Shown here piece by piece: positions 38,516 through 47,214 of a stretch of 64,000 nt of DNA. The stretch covers positions 51,140 through 115,139 of the forward strand of contig NZ_LNZC01000020.1 of assembly GCF_001467535.1 (NCBI RefSeq), written 5' to 3'. Numbering within the stretch: position 1 is the stretch's first letter; each line of letters opens with the position of its first letter. The position numbers were made by a program, and so were the translations under genes. The notes below the pieces were generated by a model that was not told the DNA's origin, searched no databases, and saw only the letters and a program-made list of their open reading frames with translations. Origin of the DNA: Legionella worsleiensis. GTDB lineage: Bacteria > Pseudomonadota > Gammaproteobacteria > Legionellales > Legionellaceae.

Positions 38516-40240
38516 TTTTATTCTCTTTCTTGATGTGACGCTGAGAGGGCAGACTTCGTGACATACGAATTTTTTCATAACCTTTTTCACAAACTTCATC
38601 AATTTTCTTTTGGGTGGATGCTAATAAATCGATGTTTTCCTTAATGTGATTCAGCTGCGTCGTTAAGGTATTAATACTGGATTCAACGCTGGATTGTTCT
38701 GATTTTAGTTCATTAATTTTTTGGGTTGTTTCCTGAGTTCTGGTAATTTCTTCCACTTTATCCTGCATGGCTTGTACTAACCGTGCCGAGCCTACTAGTA
38801 TTTTACCCGATCCCATGTATACCTCGTTAAGATGGATCCCCTTGCTGCTGATTTGTAATTCTCGCATTTGATTGGAGTGTGCCATCCCACGAGATTTTTT
38901 TATGATAAGCAGGGTATTTTGTTCCAAATCAGTTTCAACAGTGTGCAGTAAAATCCAGGTATCCATTAGTGATGAGATGCCCAGCTGTTGGTTTGGGGTC
39001 TCTTCATGCAGTAAGCTGTTCATCAGGGTTGTTATGTTGTTTAGTTTTAGAAAGTGAATTAAGCGAGCCAACATTAATTTAACATTATGCGGCGAGCCGA
39101 TAAGGCTAAAATCAGAAATGGGATCGATGACCACGCTATCGGGTTTAAATTCTTTAATCAGTTGCACCATTTTGATTAGGTGCGATTCTAAACCGTAAAC
39201 ACTGGGTCTGATGGAATTAAACAATAATGTGCCTTTGTTTTTCCATTTCTCCAGATCTATGTTAATGGATTTCATGTTTCTGATGATTTGATCTGAGGAT
39301 TCTTCAAAGGCAAAGTAGATGCATCTTTTACCGAGTTTACATTGATTTTCGACAAATGCAGAAGCGATACTGGTTTTTCCAGTTCCAGCTGTTCCATTAA
39401 TCAGGATACTTCCCCCCGCATAGTAGCCATAGCCGCTTAATGCCTTGTCCAGTTCTTCAATTCCGCTTGGAACAAAATGCTTGGGAACAATGTAATCAAG
39501 AGTAATTGCGGTGACTGGTGAGAGAAGAATCCCCTGATAATCAATAATGAAGGGAAATTCGTTAGCACCATGAGATGAACCCCTGTACTTTATTATGCGT
39601 AAGTAACGAGTGGCAAGCTCATTGGTTACTCGGTTATCCAGTAAAATAACGCAATCTGCAACGTATTCCTCAAGACCATGGCGGGAAATAGTGTATTGTC
39701 CATTCTCTCCAGTAATAATAGAGGTTACCTTTTGTGTACTCAACCAGCGAAAAAGACGTTGCAATTCAGAGCGGATGATTGGGATATTTTTGAGTTGATT
39801 GAACAATACTTCAATGGTGTCAATAACAACCCTTTTAATTCGGTATTGCTCTATGAGATAGCCAATCTGAATGAATAATCCTTCGAGATTATACGTTCCT
39901 GTTTCATCAAACTCTGTGCGCTCAAGATGAATGTGATGCAGTACTATGCTCTTTTTTTGAGTCAACTCAGCCAAACCAAAGCCCAGTGAGCTGCAATTGG
40001 CAATCAAATCGGCTTCTGTTTCTTCAAAAGAAATAAACAAACCAGGCTCTTCGTGTACAGCGCCATTGATTAAAAACTGCATACCAAATAGTGTTTTGCC
40101 AGTACCAGCACCGCCTACTAGCAGGGTACATCGGTTTTCTGGAAGACCTCCATGGGTGATTTGATCAAAACCACCTATACCGGTAACGCATTTTTTTAGC
40201 TCCTTGGAGGGGGCAGCAGCGTTTTTTTTCCTTTAGTCAT
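38508..40240 (-). CDS. kaiC: KaiC-family double RecA ATPase, start out of frame at an A8 tract
   Basis: Two RecA/KaiC domains. The CI Walker A (GGAGTGKT) is coded at about 40095-40120 and FISFEETEADL carries the CI Glu pair; the CII Walker A is NGTAGTGKTS and its Glu pair is in YFAFEESSDQI. At the CII phosphorylation site the sequence is GISSLMDTWILL, a Ser-Ser pair where cyanobacterial KaiC has Ser-Thr, as in KaiC2-type proteins. The C-terminal 100 residues form a coiled coil. The good ATG (40238-40240, reading MTKGKK) meets the KaiC frame only if one A is added to, or re-read in, the A8 run at 40222-40229; the in-frame ATG at 40082 would delete the CI P-loop. With the shift the protein has 577 residues. 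Confidence 0.8.
40222..40229 (-). other. A8 slippery tract at the kaiC start
   Basis: On the coding (minus) strand the bases read GGAAAAAAAACGC, seven codons' span after the ATG. Reading from the ATG gives GGA AAA AAA ACG and a stop soon after; one extra A, or a -1 slip, gives GGA AAA AAA AAC GCT and continues into KaiC. A mutation, a sequencing error, or programmed/transcriptional slippage would all produce this. Confidence 0.75.
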
Positions 40241-40601
40241 CGTCATCAATCCTGTTTGCAAGATAATTGATACTGCAATTTGGCGGAAAAAATATTTATT
40301 AGCCTTCTTGGCCACTCTTTCAAGTATAGTTTATAAAAAAATATGTGTGGTATTTCCTGTTGCTGTTTCGCCCCTGAAACAGAAGAACTGTTCTATACTT
40401 TAATAAGAGTATTTTGCCTGCTTGATAAAAAATTTAACTGAAGCGGTTACTCATTTAGGTTTTTTACCGTTTGACAGAGCGTTTGGGCTTTTAATTTAAA
40501 CGTCCAGATTATTTGTTTGCATGAGTTAATATGGCATAAAAAAATACATCGATTAAACGACTTTAATCCAGAAATAGTTTACGAGAGATTAACAGGATAA
40601 C
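40241..40601. promoter_or_regulatory. Divergent intergenic region between kaiC and the GGDEF/EAL gene
   Basis: A 361-bp AT-rich stretch between two divergently read genes. It must hold both promoters, but I cannot place -35/-10 boxes with confidence and see no operator palindrome. Confidence 0.4.
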
Positions 40602-42938
40602 ATGGATCGCCAAACCTTGATTTTAGTTGCCTCTATCCTGATTAGTGTCGTATTTATTACAGGACTGGTCTTTATTGCTTTGCTTTACAAAACACGCAAT
40701 AACCAAAACTCATCAAAAAGCGCACTTTATGACTACGACGACAAACAACTGTTTTTGGAATTCACGCAAAACATTCAACAGGTTTTATGGCGCTTGTCTA
40801 CAGAAACAAACGAGTTTACGTTTATAAGTCGCTATGCAGAGCAGGTATTTGCCCAACCACTTGATTTGATTGATAAAAAAATAGAAACCTGGTTGCGCTT
40901 TGTCGTTCCTGAAGACCAACCTAAAGTCATGCATGCTCTTAAACGCATGAAAGAGAATCCTGCCAATAATACTCTGCAAATTAAAATTTTAAGGGCGGAT
41001 GGTATAATGGCCGTTTTATCCCTCCAGCTTTTTCCTTCACTTGATGCCCAGGGAAAAATAATTGCAATACTCGGCATTACCTCGGATGTAACTACCCAAT
41101 TCAATGCTGCCTTACAAAAACGGCTGAGAGCTGACCTGCATAAAAATCTGAATAAATCCAATGACTTAAATAGTTTTACTTACAGTACGTTGCAATCTAT
41201 AGGATTGGCTGTTGGTTATGATATGGGCGAATTGTGGATATTTGATGAAAAGGAAAACTCGCTGGCGTGCATTGTGAGTTGGTTTGGCGAGAAACTCAAA
41301 AATTCGGTTGAGCATCATCAGCAGTTCATTATTTCACCCCAAACTCAGCATGAGTTTCCAGTGATTTGTCTTAACAATAATATCATCCAGTACAGTACTC
41401 ATAAAACGCATTTAAAACCTATGGGGGCAAATTGGGATGAAAAAACGGTAAAACTTAAAGAAGTAGTTGGCATACCTATAGAGGTTGCAGACAAGAGAAT
41501 TGGGGTTTTATGTTTTTACAATCAACAGATTCTCAATCTTGATGTTGATGGTTATAGGCTTTTACTAGACTTTGCAAAAGAGTTTGGCGAGTACATTCAG
41601 AATAAATTACTTACCAAACAGCTGAAATACATTTCTGATTACGATGTGTTAACCGGATTACACAATCATGTGTCCATAGAGAAAAAAATCAAAGAAATGA
41701 TAGCTAATGGAACACAATCGATAACCGTTATCAAATTACGAGTCAATAATTTTCAGCTCATTAATTTTGCCTTTGGTTATGATGTGGGCAATAAGATATT
41801 GCAAGAAATGAGTAAAAAAATCGTTGATTTTTCAACAAATTTTAGTAATTCATTGTCTTACATAGACATGATCGCTTTAATTGAATCAGGAGCTTTTTGC
41901 TTTTTATCAAGTCAGTTTCGTGATAAGAAAATGATTACTGATTTTGTTGGCGTATTACTGAACTTGTTTAAACAACCGTTTAAAAAAAACGATATTGAGC
42001 TGTTTTTATCTGCTAACGTAGGAATTAGCCGCTACCCGCAAAATGGAACTACTTCAGAGCAACTATTAGGCAGTGCGGTAATGGCGCTTCTGGAATCCTC
42101 TAACGAGGGGAGTAATCGTTTCAAATTTGCTACCAAAGACAGTTTTAAAAAGACTTCCGAACACCTTGAAATTGAAAATGCCATTCATCATGCTCTTGAA
42201 AATAATGAATTAGAACTTTATTACCAACCTAAAGTTTCCTTGAAAACTGGAGCAATTGTGGGGGTTGAGGGATTAATTCGCTGGCATGATCCGCGCAACA
42301 GCATGCGAACCCCGGAATATTTTATTTCCGTTTGCGAGCAATCCGATTTAATTTTTAAAGTGAACGAATGGGTCATGGCCACTGCAATCCGGGATATTGC
42401 ACGCAGTGAGCAGCCCATCAGGACATCAATTAACTTATCTGCACGTCAATTCAGCACATCCTATAACTTACTCGAACAACTCAATCAGTTATCAGCGCAA
42501 TACGGTGTTGATTACCAGTATCTTGAAATGGAAGTAACTGAAACTTTATTAATGACGAACAGGTTATACGCATCCAAAGTGATATCAGAACTTAGAAAAT
42601 TAGGCGTAACCATTTCGCTGGATGATTTTGGTACAGGATACAGCTCATTTGCCTATTTAATGAATTTCGCCCCGGATGTGATCAAAATGGATAAATCCTT
42701 TATAGACGGTATTCCTGAGGACAGTAAGAGCAATAAAATAGTTAATGCCATGATTTCAGTTGCTCATAGTCTGGGGTTAAAGGTCGTTGCAGAGGGCGTT
42801 GAAAATGCCGCACAAGTAGGGTTCTTGAAAAGCGCAGATTGCGATGAAATTCAGGGCTATTATTTTTCTAAACCAGTACCTTTTGCTGAAGTTCAGATGA
42901 TGATTAAAAACGACCTGCGTTTATCTTATTCTGAATAA
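40602..42938 (+). CDS. PAS-GAF-GGDEF-EAL protein, probable c-di-GMP phosphodiesterase
   Basis: A 778-residue membrane-anchored signalling protein: one N-terminal helix (LILVASILISVVFITGLVFI), a PAS domain (about 50-165), a GAF-like domain (about 185-340), a GGDEF domain whose motif is degenerate (ESGAF near residue 430) and a C-terminal EAL domain. The EAL motif is EGL in GVEGLIRWHDP, and the metal and catalytic residues look kept: NLSARQF, EVTETLL, DDFGTGYSS, KMDKSFIDG and VVAEGVE. It therefore probably hydrolyses c-di-GMP while the GGDEF part is regulatory. It is divergent from kaiBC; a GGDEF/EAL gene next to kai genes is known in Legionella. Confidence 0.9.
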   Translation: MDRQTLILVASILISVVFITGLVFIALLYKTRNNQNSSKSALYDYDDKQLFLEFTQNIQQVLWRLSTETNEFTFISRYAEQVFAQPLDLIDKKIETWLRFVVPEDQPKVMHALKRMKENPANNTLQIKILRADGIMAVLSLQLFPSLDAQGKIIAILGITSDVTTQFNAALQKRLRADLHKNLNKSNDLNSFTYSTLQSIGLAVGYDMGELWIFDEKENSLACIVSWFGEKLKNSVEHHQQFIISPQTQHEFPVICLNNNIIQYSTHKTHLKPMGANWDEKTVKLKEVVGIPIEVADKRIGVLCFYNQQILNLDVDGYRLLLDFAKEFGEYIQNKLLTKQLKYISDYDVLTGLHNHVSIEKKIKEMIANGTQSITVIKLRVNNFQLINFAFGYDVGNKILQEMSKKIVDFSTNFSNSLSYIDMIALIESGAFCFLSSQFRDKKMITDFVGVLLNLFKQPFKKNDIELFLSANVGISRYPQNGTTSEQLLGSAVMALLESSNEGSNRFKFATKDSFKKTSEHLEIENAIHHALENNELELYYQPKVSLKTGAIVGVEGLIRWHDPRNSMRTPEYFISVCEQSDLIFKVNEWVMATAIRDIARSEQPIRTSINLSARQFSTSYNLLEQLNQLSAQYGVDYQYLEMEVTETLLMTNRLYASKVISELRKLGVTISLDDFGTGYSSFAYLMNFAPDVIKMDKSFIDGIPEDSKSNKIVNAMISVAHSLGLKVVAEGVENAAQVGFLKSADCDEIQGYYFSKPVPFAEVQMMIKNDLRLSYSE

Positions 42939-43141
42939 AAAATAGCTCAATTTGCAGTGATATAAACGATGATTTGTACCAAATAAGCCGCACCCATAGC
43001 GCATGACGTGGGGAGTTACGTTTCTTTTAAGTAAATTAATTTTTGCTCATTTCGACTTGTATTCGTTAATAATGTATTAATAAAATCATACTATAATTTA
43101 AAAAAACGAGCATTTACTGAAGAATCTTCATTTGGATCATT

Positions 43142-44809
43142 ATGCGTAATAAAATTGAGCTGAAAGATTATGTTTTCCAAGATGGGATGTCCACAGATGA
43201 AATATGGTTGTACTACAACCATATTGCACATGAAAACAACTCTGACACCTTCAAAGTTCACCTGTCTGTGCTGCATGATATTGATACCATAAATAAAGCT
43301 CAAGCTCTTATACTGCCTATACTGGCAAAATATAACGTACGGATGTTCAAAACACAGAATACAGATCTATTATCCATGCACCAGAATTTAGATGGAAAAG
43401 AGTTCTGTATTTACATGCAAACATGTGATGAACACTCTCCTGAAAGCAAACAAGAGTTCTGGATGGAGTTACTTAATGAAATAGAAACAACTCTGGTACA
43501 ACATGAGATTAGTAAAAATCCTAATGGAGCATTGGGTGATTTACCTTTTCCAGGAAGTCAAGGATATGTTTATTACAGAAATCCTCATAATGTAGGTAAT
43601 GAGTATGTTGATGCAATCACATTGATGGACAGTGGATTTACACGCCATGAATCATGCAATATTTCAACAAACGATTTCTTTAAAGGATATGCTCTTAAAG
43701 GAGAGGAGGTTAATTCCAGCCAAACAAAAACCTCTGAACCTTTAAAATTTAAATTACCTGTCCGTCAGGTTGATCGGGAAAAGCAGCTGAAGCAATCGAT
43801 TCTTGAATCATTTCACAATCAACTTAAAAATAATAACAATCTGTTAAAATTATTTTTAGGCACAAGCGGGTCTCCTTATAGCAGAAACGGTCGTTTATGC
43901 GACCGTTTATTTGGAACAAAATTATCCAGAGACAAAAAATTTAGAGCCTTTGAGCAGGCTCGTTCTGGAGCACTTGATTTAGTAGGCCCATTCACGAATT
44001 ATTTTGACCGTGCCGCAGACAAATTAGCACAAATTGCTTTAATACTCGAGAATAACGGCTACACCTTCGATGCACATAAGCTGGGTAATGTATTACCCGC
44101 ACTGTACTTTAAGTTCTATACCCCTCTTTACCTTGAAAATCACAATAAATACCCCGTAGTTATAGAACTGAGTGAGAGTGATACAGAGGCTTTAGTTACT
44201 GAAATAATACGATGTAGCTTACGTGATGTATCCAAAGTTGCAATTGATTATGAGTTGCCGCAATACATCAATAACATGAACGAAGCAGACATCTCCATGT
44301 TATTGTCATTCATTGGCATTGAACATCCTCGACATGAACATTCGGCTGAAATTAAAGAACATGTTATTGATATAGAGCCATATCGAGAAGCATATAACGA
44401 ATTGATAAACAAACTTTCGACCGTTTTTACAGAACACGGCAAAGAAAAAGACGAGGTTGCATCAACATTAATTCAACGCTTGACCGAAGAAGCCAAATTC
44501 TTTGACAGACCCACAGCAGAGCAGCTTGGAAACTTTATAAAAAATTGCAAAGATTCCATTAACAGCGCATCAAAAGAACTTAAAAAAGAGAGTGATTTAT
44601 GGAGTGCAATTCATCCTGTTCTCAAAGGGATCCTGGGCGTTCTTGCGGCAATAACTTTAATTCCTGCACTAGTCACCGCTGCTGTAACAAAAAATGGGTT
44701 CGTGGGCACTTTCTTTAATTCCCCGGAACCGGTATCAACAAAAAAACTGTCTGAAATTGAGGCCGATTTGACCGCTTTAGAAGAGGATATTAAAAAACGG
44801 ATTAATTGA
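43142..44809 (+). CDS. Phosphothreonine-lyase-like (OspF/SpvC-type) effector candidate
   Basis: A 555-residue protein with no housekeeping look. Residues 36-43 (DTFKVHLS), 70 (K in VRMFKTQ), 87-92 (KEFCIYMQ region) and 142-147 (YVYYRN) reproduce the order and nearly the spacing of the OspF/SpvC active site: K38-x-H40, thirty residues to K70, then Y91 and R146 (SpvC K104, H106, K136, Y158, R213). The SpvC R148 position appears to be Gln. OspF/SpvC enzymes remove phosphate from MAPK threonines by beta-elimination. The rest is an uncharacterised helical region and a C-terminal hydrophobic segment (LGVLAAITLIPALVTAAV) seen, from memory, in other Legionella effectors, then an acidic coiled end. 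Single gene, strong terminator at its stop. Confidence 0.6.
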   Translation: MRNKIELKDYVFQDGMSTDEIWLYYNHIAHENNSDTFKVHLSVLHDIDTINKAQALILPILAKYNVRMFKTQNTDLLSMHQNLDGKEFCIYMQTCDEHSPESKQEFWMELLNEIETTLVQHEISKNPNGALGDLPFPGSQGYVYYRNPHNVGNEYVDAITLMDSGFTRHESCNISTNDFFKGYALKGEEVNSSQTKTSEPLKFKLPVRQVDREKQLKQSILESFHNQLKNNNNLLKLFLGTSGSPYSRNGRLCDRLFGTKLSRDKKFRAFEQARSGALDLVGPFTNYFDRAADKLAQIALILENNGYTFDAHKLGNVLPALYFKFYTPLYLENHNKYPVVIELSESDTEALVTEIIRCSLRDVSKVAIDYELPQYINNMNEADISMLLSFIGIEHPRHEHSAEIKEHVIDIEPYREAYNELINKLSTVFTEHGKEKDEVASTLIQRLTEEAKFFDRPTAEQLGNFIKNCKDSINSASKELKKESDLWSAIHPVLKGILGVLAAITLIPALVTAAVTKNGFVGTFFNSPEPVSTKKLSEIEADLTALEEDIKKRIN

Positions 44810-44819
44810 ATCCGTTTTT
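44793..44819 (+). terminator. Rho-independent terminator over the stop codon
   Basis: AAAAACGGATT pairs with AATCCGTTTTT around a five-base loop; the TGA of the upstream gene runs from the loop into the stem, and the 3' arm ends in the T-run. A textbook intrinsic terminator. Confidence 0.9.
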
Positions 44820-44846
44820 CGTTCATCATATATTTATTCCCCTTCA

Positions 44847-44865
44847 CGCCGGCATAAAGCCGGCG
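44847..44865. terminator. GC-rich stem-loop between convergent genes
   Basis: Perfect 7-bp inverted repeat CGCCGGC / GCCGGCG with an ATAAA loop, 28 bases after the preceding terminator and 110 bases before the end of the convergent gene. No T-run; perhaps a second, bidirectional terminator. Confidence 0.45.
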
Positions 44866-44975
44866 CAGCTTGTGGGCAAATATTACAATTTTAAAAAAGT
44901 CCATTGATAGTTAATATTCTAATCAATCGCATAAAGTAAGGTTTGCCCTTAAATGGCCACAGTATTTATGGATGA

Positions 44976-46229
44976 CTATGGCTTGACGGAGGTTGAATGG
45001 TTTTCTTCTTCCTTGGCAAGGCTTTCATCGTCAAGTGCCATCTTCCTGAACTCATGGATTGATGAGGTCAGTTGCCTTACAAACTCATCAAGAATGGCCT
45101 TGTTTGCTTTTCCGTGTTCAAACCGGGTTGGTTCTTTGTTTATGGTGCTTAATGTACTATCACAGGCGTCAATGAACACACGCATCAAAGAGGCATTCAT
45201 CTCGCTATTGACATGAAAATGTTTACTTGATTTGGGAAGCCTGGCATAAAGAAGAGATTCATAGATTTCTCTCATCTTCACTATGTCTTCCGCAGTCAAA
45301 ATGAAGATTCTGGATTGCTGAACATGCTTCATCCAGTACAGGGAAATTTCAGCACATTTTAGCACCATGTTTGAATTTTGCTGCTGCTTGTCCATAGCGG
45401 ACCATTCTGGATTCCATACTCTGCCAATTGAGCCTGGATAACCAAATGATACAATGGATGCCACAACGTGTCTGACAAAACCTTCATACCCGTAATGATC
45501 TATCAAGGCGTTTCTTTGTAAATGGGGACTGGAATGTATTACTTTGTAAGGCAGTTGCGTCGCATGCCACCACATTTCAAACTTATCGAACGAGGACGCT
45601 TTGATGCCAAGGTTCATACCAATGTAATGAATATAAAAATGTCCATAGGAGTTGAGATATTTTGGATCCAAGTGAATACCTGGAATCGATGAATCATCTA
45701 AATGACCTGAATGTCCGGATGAGTCATCAGCAAAGAGCACATGCTCAGAGCCATCGCTAGCTCTTACTAATAGTGCTTTTCCTTTGTGTAATAAGGTTGA
45801 ATCATGTAATGGCGTGTGAGGCCGACGGGAGTGAAACATACGAATGGATGGCGTAGTATTATTTGTTATTGAACCGGAACGAGTATGCTTAATTGGGCTA
45901 ATTACGTCTTGCTCACAAGGCAAAAGTTCGTCGCTATCGGGCGCATCTGGTGATGTTGATGAAGACGATGCCTTGTACTGAATCTCGTTTACAGTGAAAA
46001 CGACCAATCCCGTGAGAAACATGCCAAAAGTAAAGTAAAATAATACGTTTTCTATAGGACCAGGCCTACAACGAAGTGCTTTTTGAATTGCATTGCAAAT
46101 ATTCCTCTCTCTTCTGCGTTGGGCTTCATACCCTATAGCCTGACGGTAGCTGTCAACAGTCGCTGTATGGTTTGTTCTGTGGGTGACAAGTACTGGCTTT
46201 CCGGCATTTTTATTGCGATTGTTGGTCAT
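44976..46229 (-). CDS. Orphan protein with one membrane helix, effector candidate
   Basis: A 417-residue protein of unrecognised family. The first 90 residues are basic and polar (EAQRRRERN, IQKALRCRPGP), then one hydrophobic helix (VLFYFTFGMFLTGLVVFTV, about residues 60-80), a Ser/Asp-rich linker (SSSSTSPDAPDSDE) and a large soluble domain with KYLNSYGHFYIHYIGMNLG and HYGYEGFVRHVVASIVSFG. The end is Glu/Ser-rich (LAKEEENHSTS), as in many Dot/Icm substrates. The ATG at 46229 has AAGGA upstream; a longer frame reaching 46364 has an unconvincing N-terminus. It is convergent with the phosphothreonine-lyase-like gene. Confidence 0.65.
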   Translation of the reverse strand: MTNNRNKNAGKPVLVTHRTNHTATVDSYRQAIGYEAQRRRERNICNAIQKALRCRPGPIENVLFYFTFGMFLTGLVVFTVNEIQYKASSSSTSPDAPDSDELLPCEQDVISPIKHTRSGSITNNTTPSIRMFHSRRPHTPLHDSTLLHKGKALLVRASDGSEHVLFADDSSGHSGHLDDSSIPGIHLDPKYLNSYGHFYIHYIGMNLGIKASSFDKFEMWWHATQLPYKVIHSSPHLQRNALIDHYGYEGFVRHVVASIVSFGYPGSIGRVWNPEWSAMDKQQQNSNMVLKCAEISLYWMKHVQQSRIFILTAEDIVKMREIYESLLYARLPKSSKHFHVNSEMNASLMRVFIDACDSTLSTINKEPTRFEHGKANKAILDEFVRQLTSSIHEFRKMALDDESLAKEEENHSTSVKP

Positions 46230-46594
46230 GGAGAATATCCTTATCTGATTTTTTTTGATTTTGTAACGGTCATTCTGAAGGCACGAATTGAATTTTTTAT
46301 TTGCCTCAATGAAATCAAAAAAAAAACAAAAATATGGTTGACGAACCGATAAATTACGCACCACCGTTACATTGTGCCTATTTATAGCATGAAGTCTTCA
46401 TAAAAGGAACAGTGGACGCATAGCATAAACAATGCGTTATTTTTTTTGTATAATCCGAGGCCTATAGACAATTACCATTCACGGCTGAAAATCATTTTAC
46501 TGTTCAGTTACCATTTCTTGCAGCCCGTTGGTTTTCCATGCCTTTGAATGGCTGAGTCAAAATCCGGGTTTTTGAGATTGCTTTGCGAACAGGC
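46230..46594. other. Intergenic region, nothing recognised
   Basis: 365 bases between two minus-strand genes. It is AT-rich and should hold the promoter of the orphan gene that reads leftward from 46229. I see no repeat, RNA gene or clear terminator. Confidence 0.5.
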
Positions 46595-47047
46595 TCATCT
46601 ATTATTAAAATCAAGCCGCATGTCTTTATGTGGAATTCCTGCATCCAGGTACTCATCACTGCAAATGATAAATCCTAATTTTTCATAAAAGGGAATTGCA
46701 TAGGTTTGAGCACCGAGTTTCGCTTTTTTGACCAGATGATTGTTTTGGATGTCCTCTATGATGAAATTCATCAGGACATGGCCTAAGCCTTTGCCTTGAT
46801 ATTCGTCACTAATGGCCACACGTTCGATTTTAGCATAATCGTCTGTATAGCGAACACGGGCAGTGCCTATGGGGGTTTTATTGAAAAACACTAAATAATG
46901 TTCGCTGTGTTCGTCCTGTCCATCAATTTCTTCTTGTAACGGAACATTTTGTCCTACAACAAACACCTGATAGCGTATGGCAAGACAGGCCTCTATGTCT
47001 TGTTCCCGGGATACTTTTTCTACCCTAATCTTATCGTGTAACGTCAT
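46595..47047 (-). CDS. GNAT-family N-acetyltransferase
   Basis: A 150-residue GCN5-related acetyltransferase. The acetyl-CoA pyrophosphate loop is in ISDEYQGKGLGHVLM (Q/RxxGxG/A), preceded by GTARVRYTDDYAKIERVA and followed by AIPFYEKLGFI. The overall pattern resembles ElaA/YjcF-like single-domain GNATs. Substrate unknown. It is divergent from the GGDEF gene at 47.2 kb. Confidence 0.88.
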   Translation of the reverse strand: MTLHDKIRVEKVSREQDIEACLAIRYQVFVVGQNVPLQEEIDGQDEHSEHYLVFFNKTPIGTARVRYTDDYAKIERVAISDEYQGKGLGHVLMNFIIEDIQNNHLVKKAKLGAQTYAIPFYEKLGFIICSDEYLDAGIPHKDMRLDFNNR

Positions 47048-47214
47048 GTTTTAAGCCTTTAATCTATAGGAATAAGCAATCTATGCTTTAGTGTTTAATT
47101 GAGATTTTTTGCATAATTTATGATGTTATTCAGTGCTTATTTAAATAATTGCAGAGATATTACCGTATAATTTTTAAAATTCATCTATACTCTATGGTAA
47201 AAAACCGAGATTCT

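Noticed and set aside
40184..40205. AAGGAG followed by an ATG in an A7 run as an internal kaiC start
   Set aside because: That ATG is out of the KaiC frame and meets a stop after eight codons.
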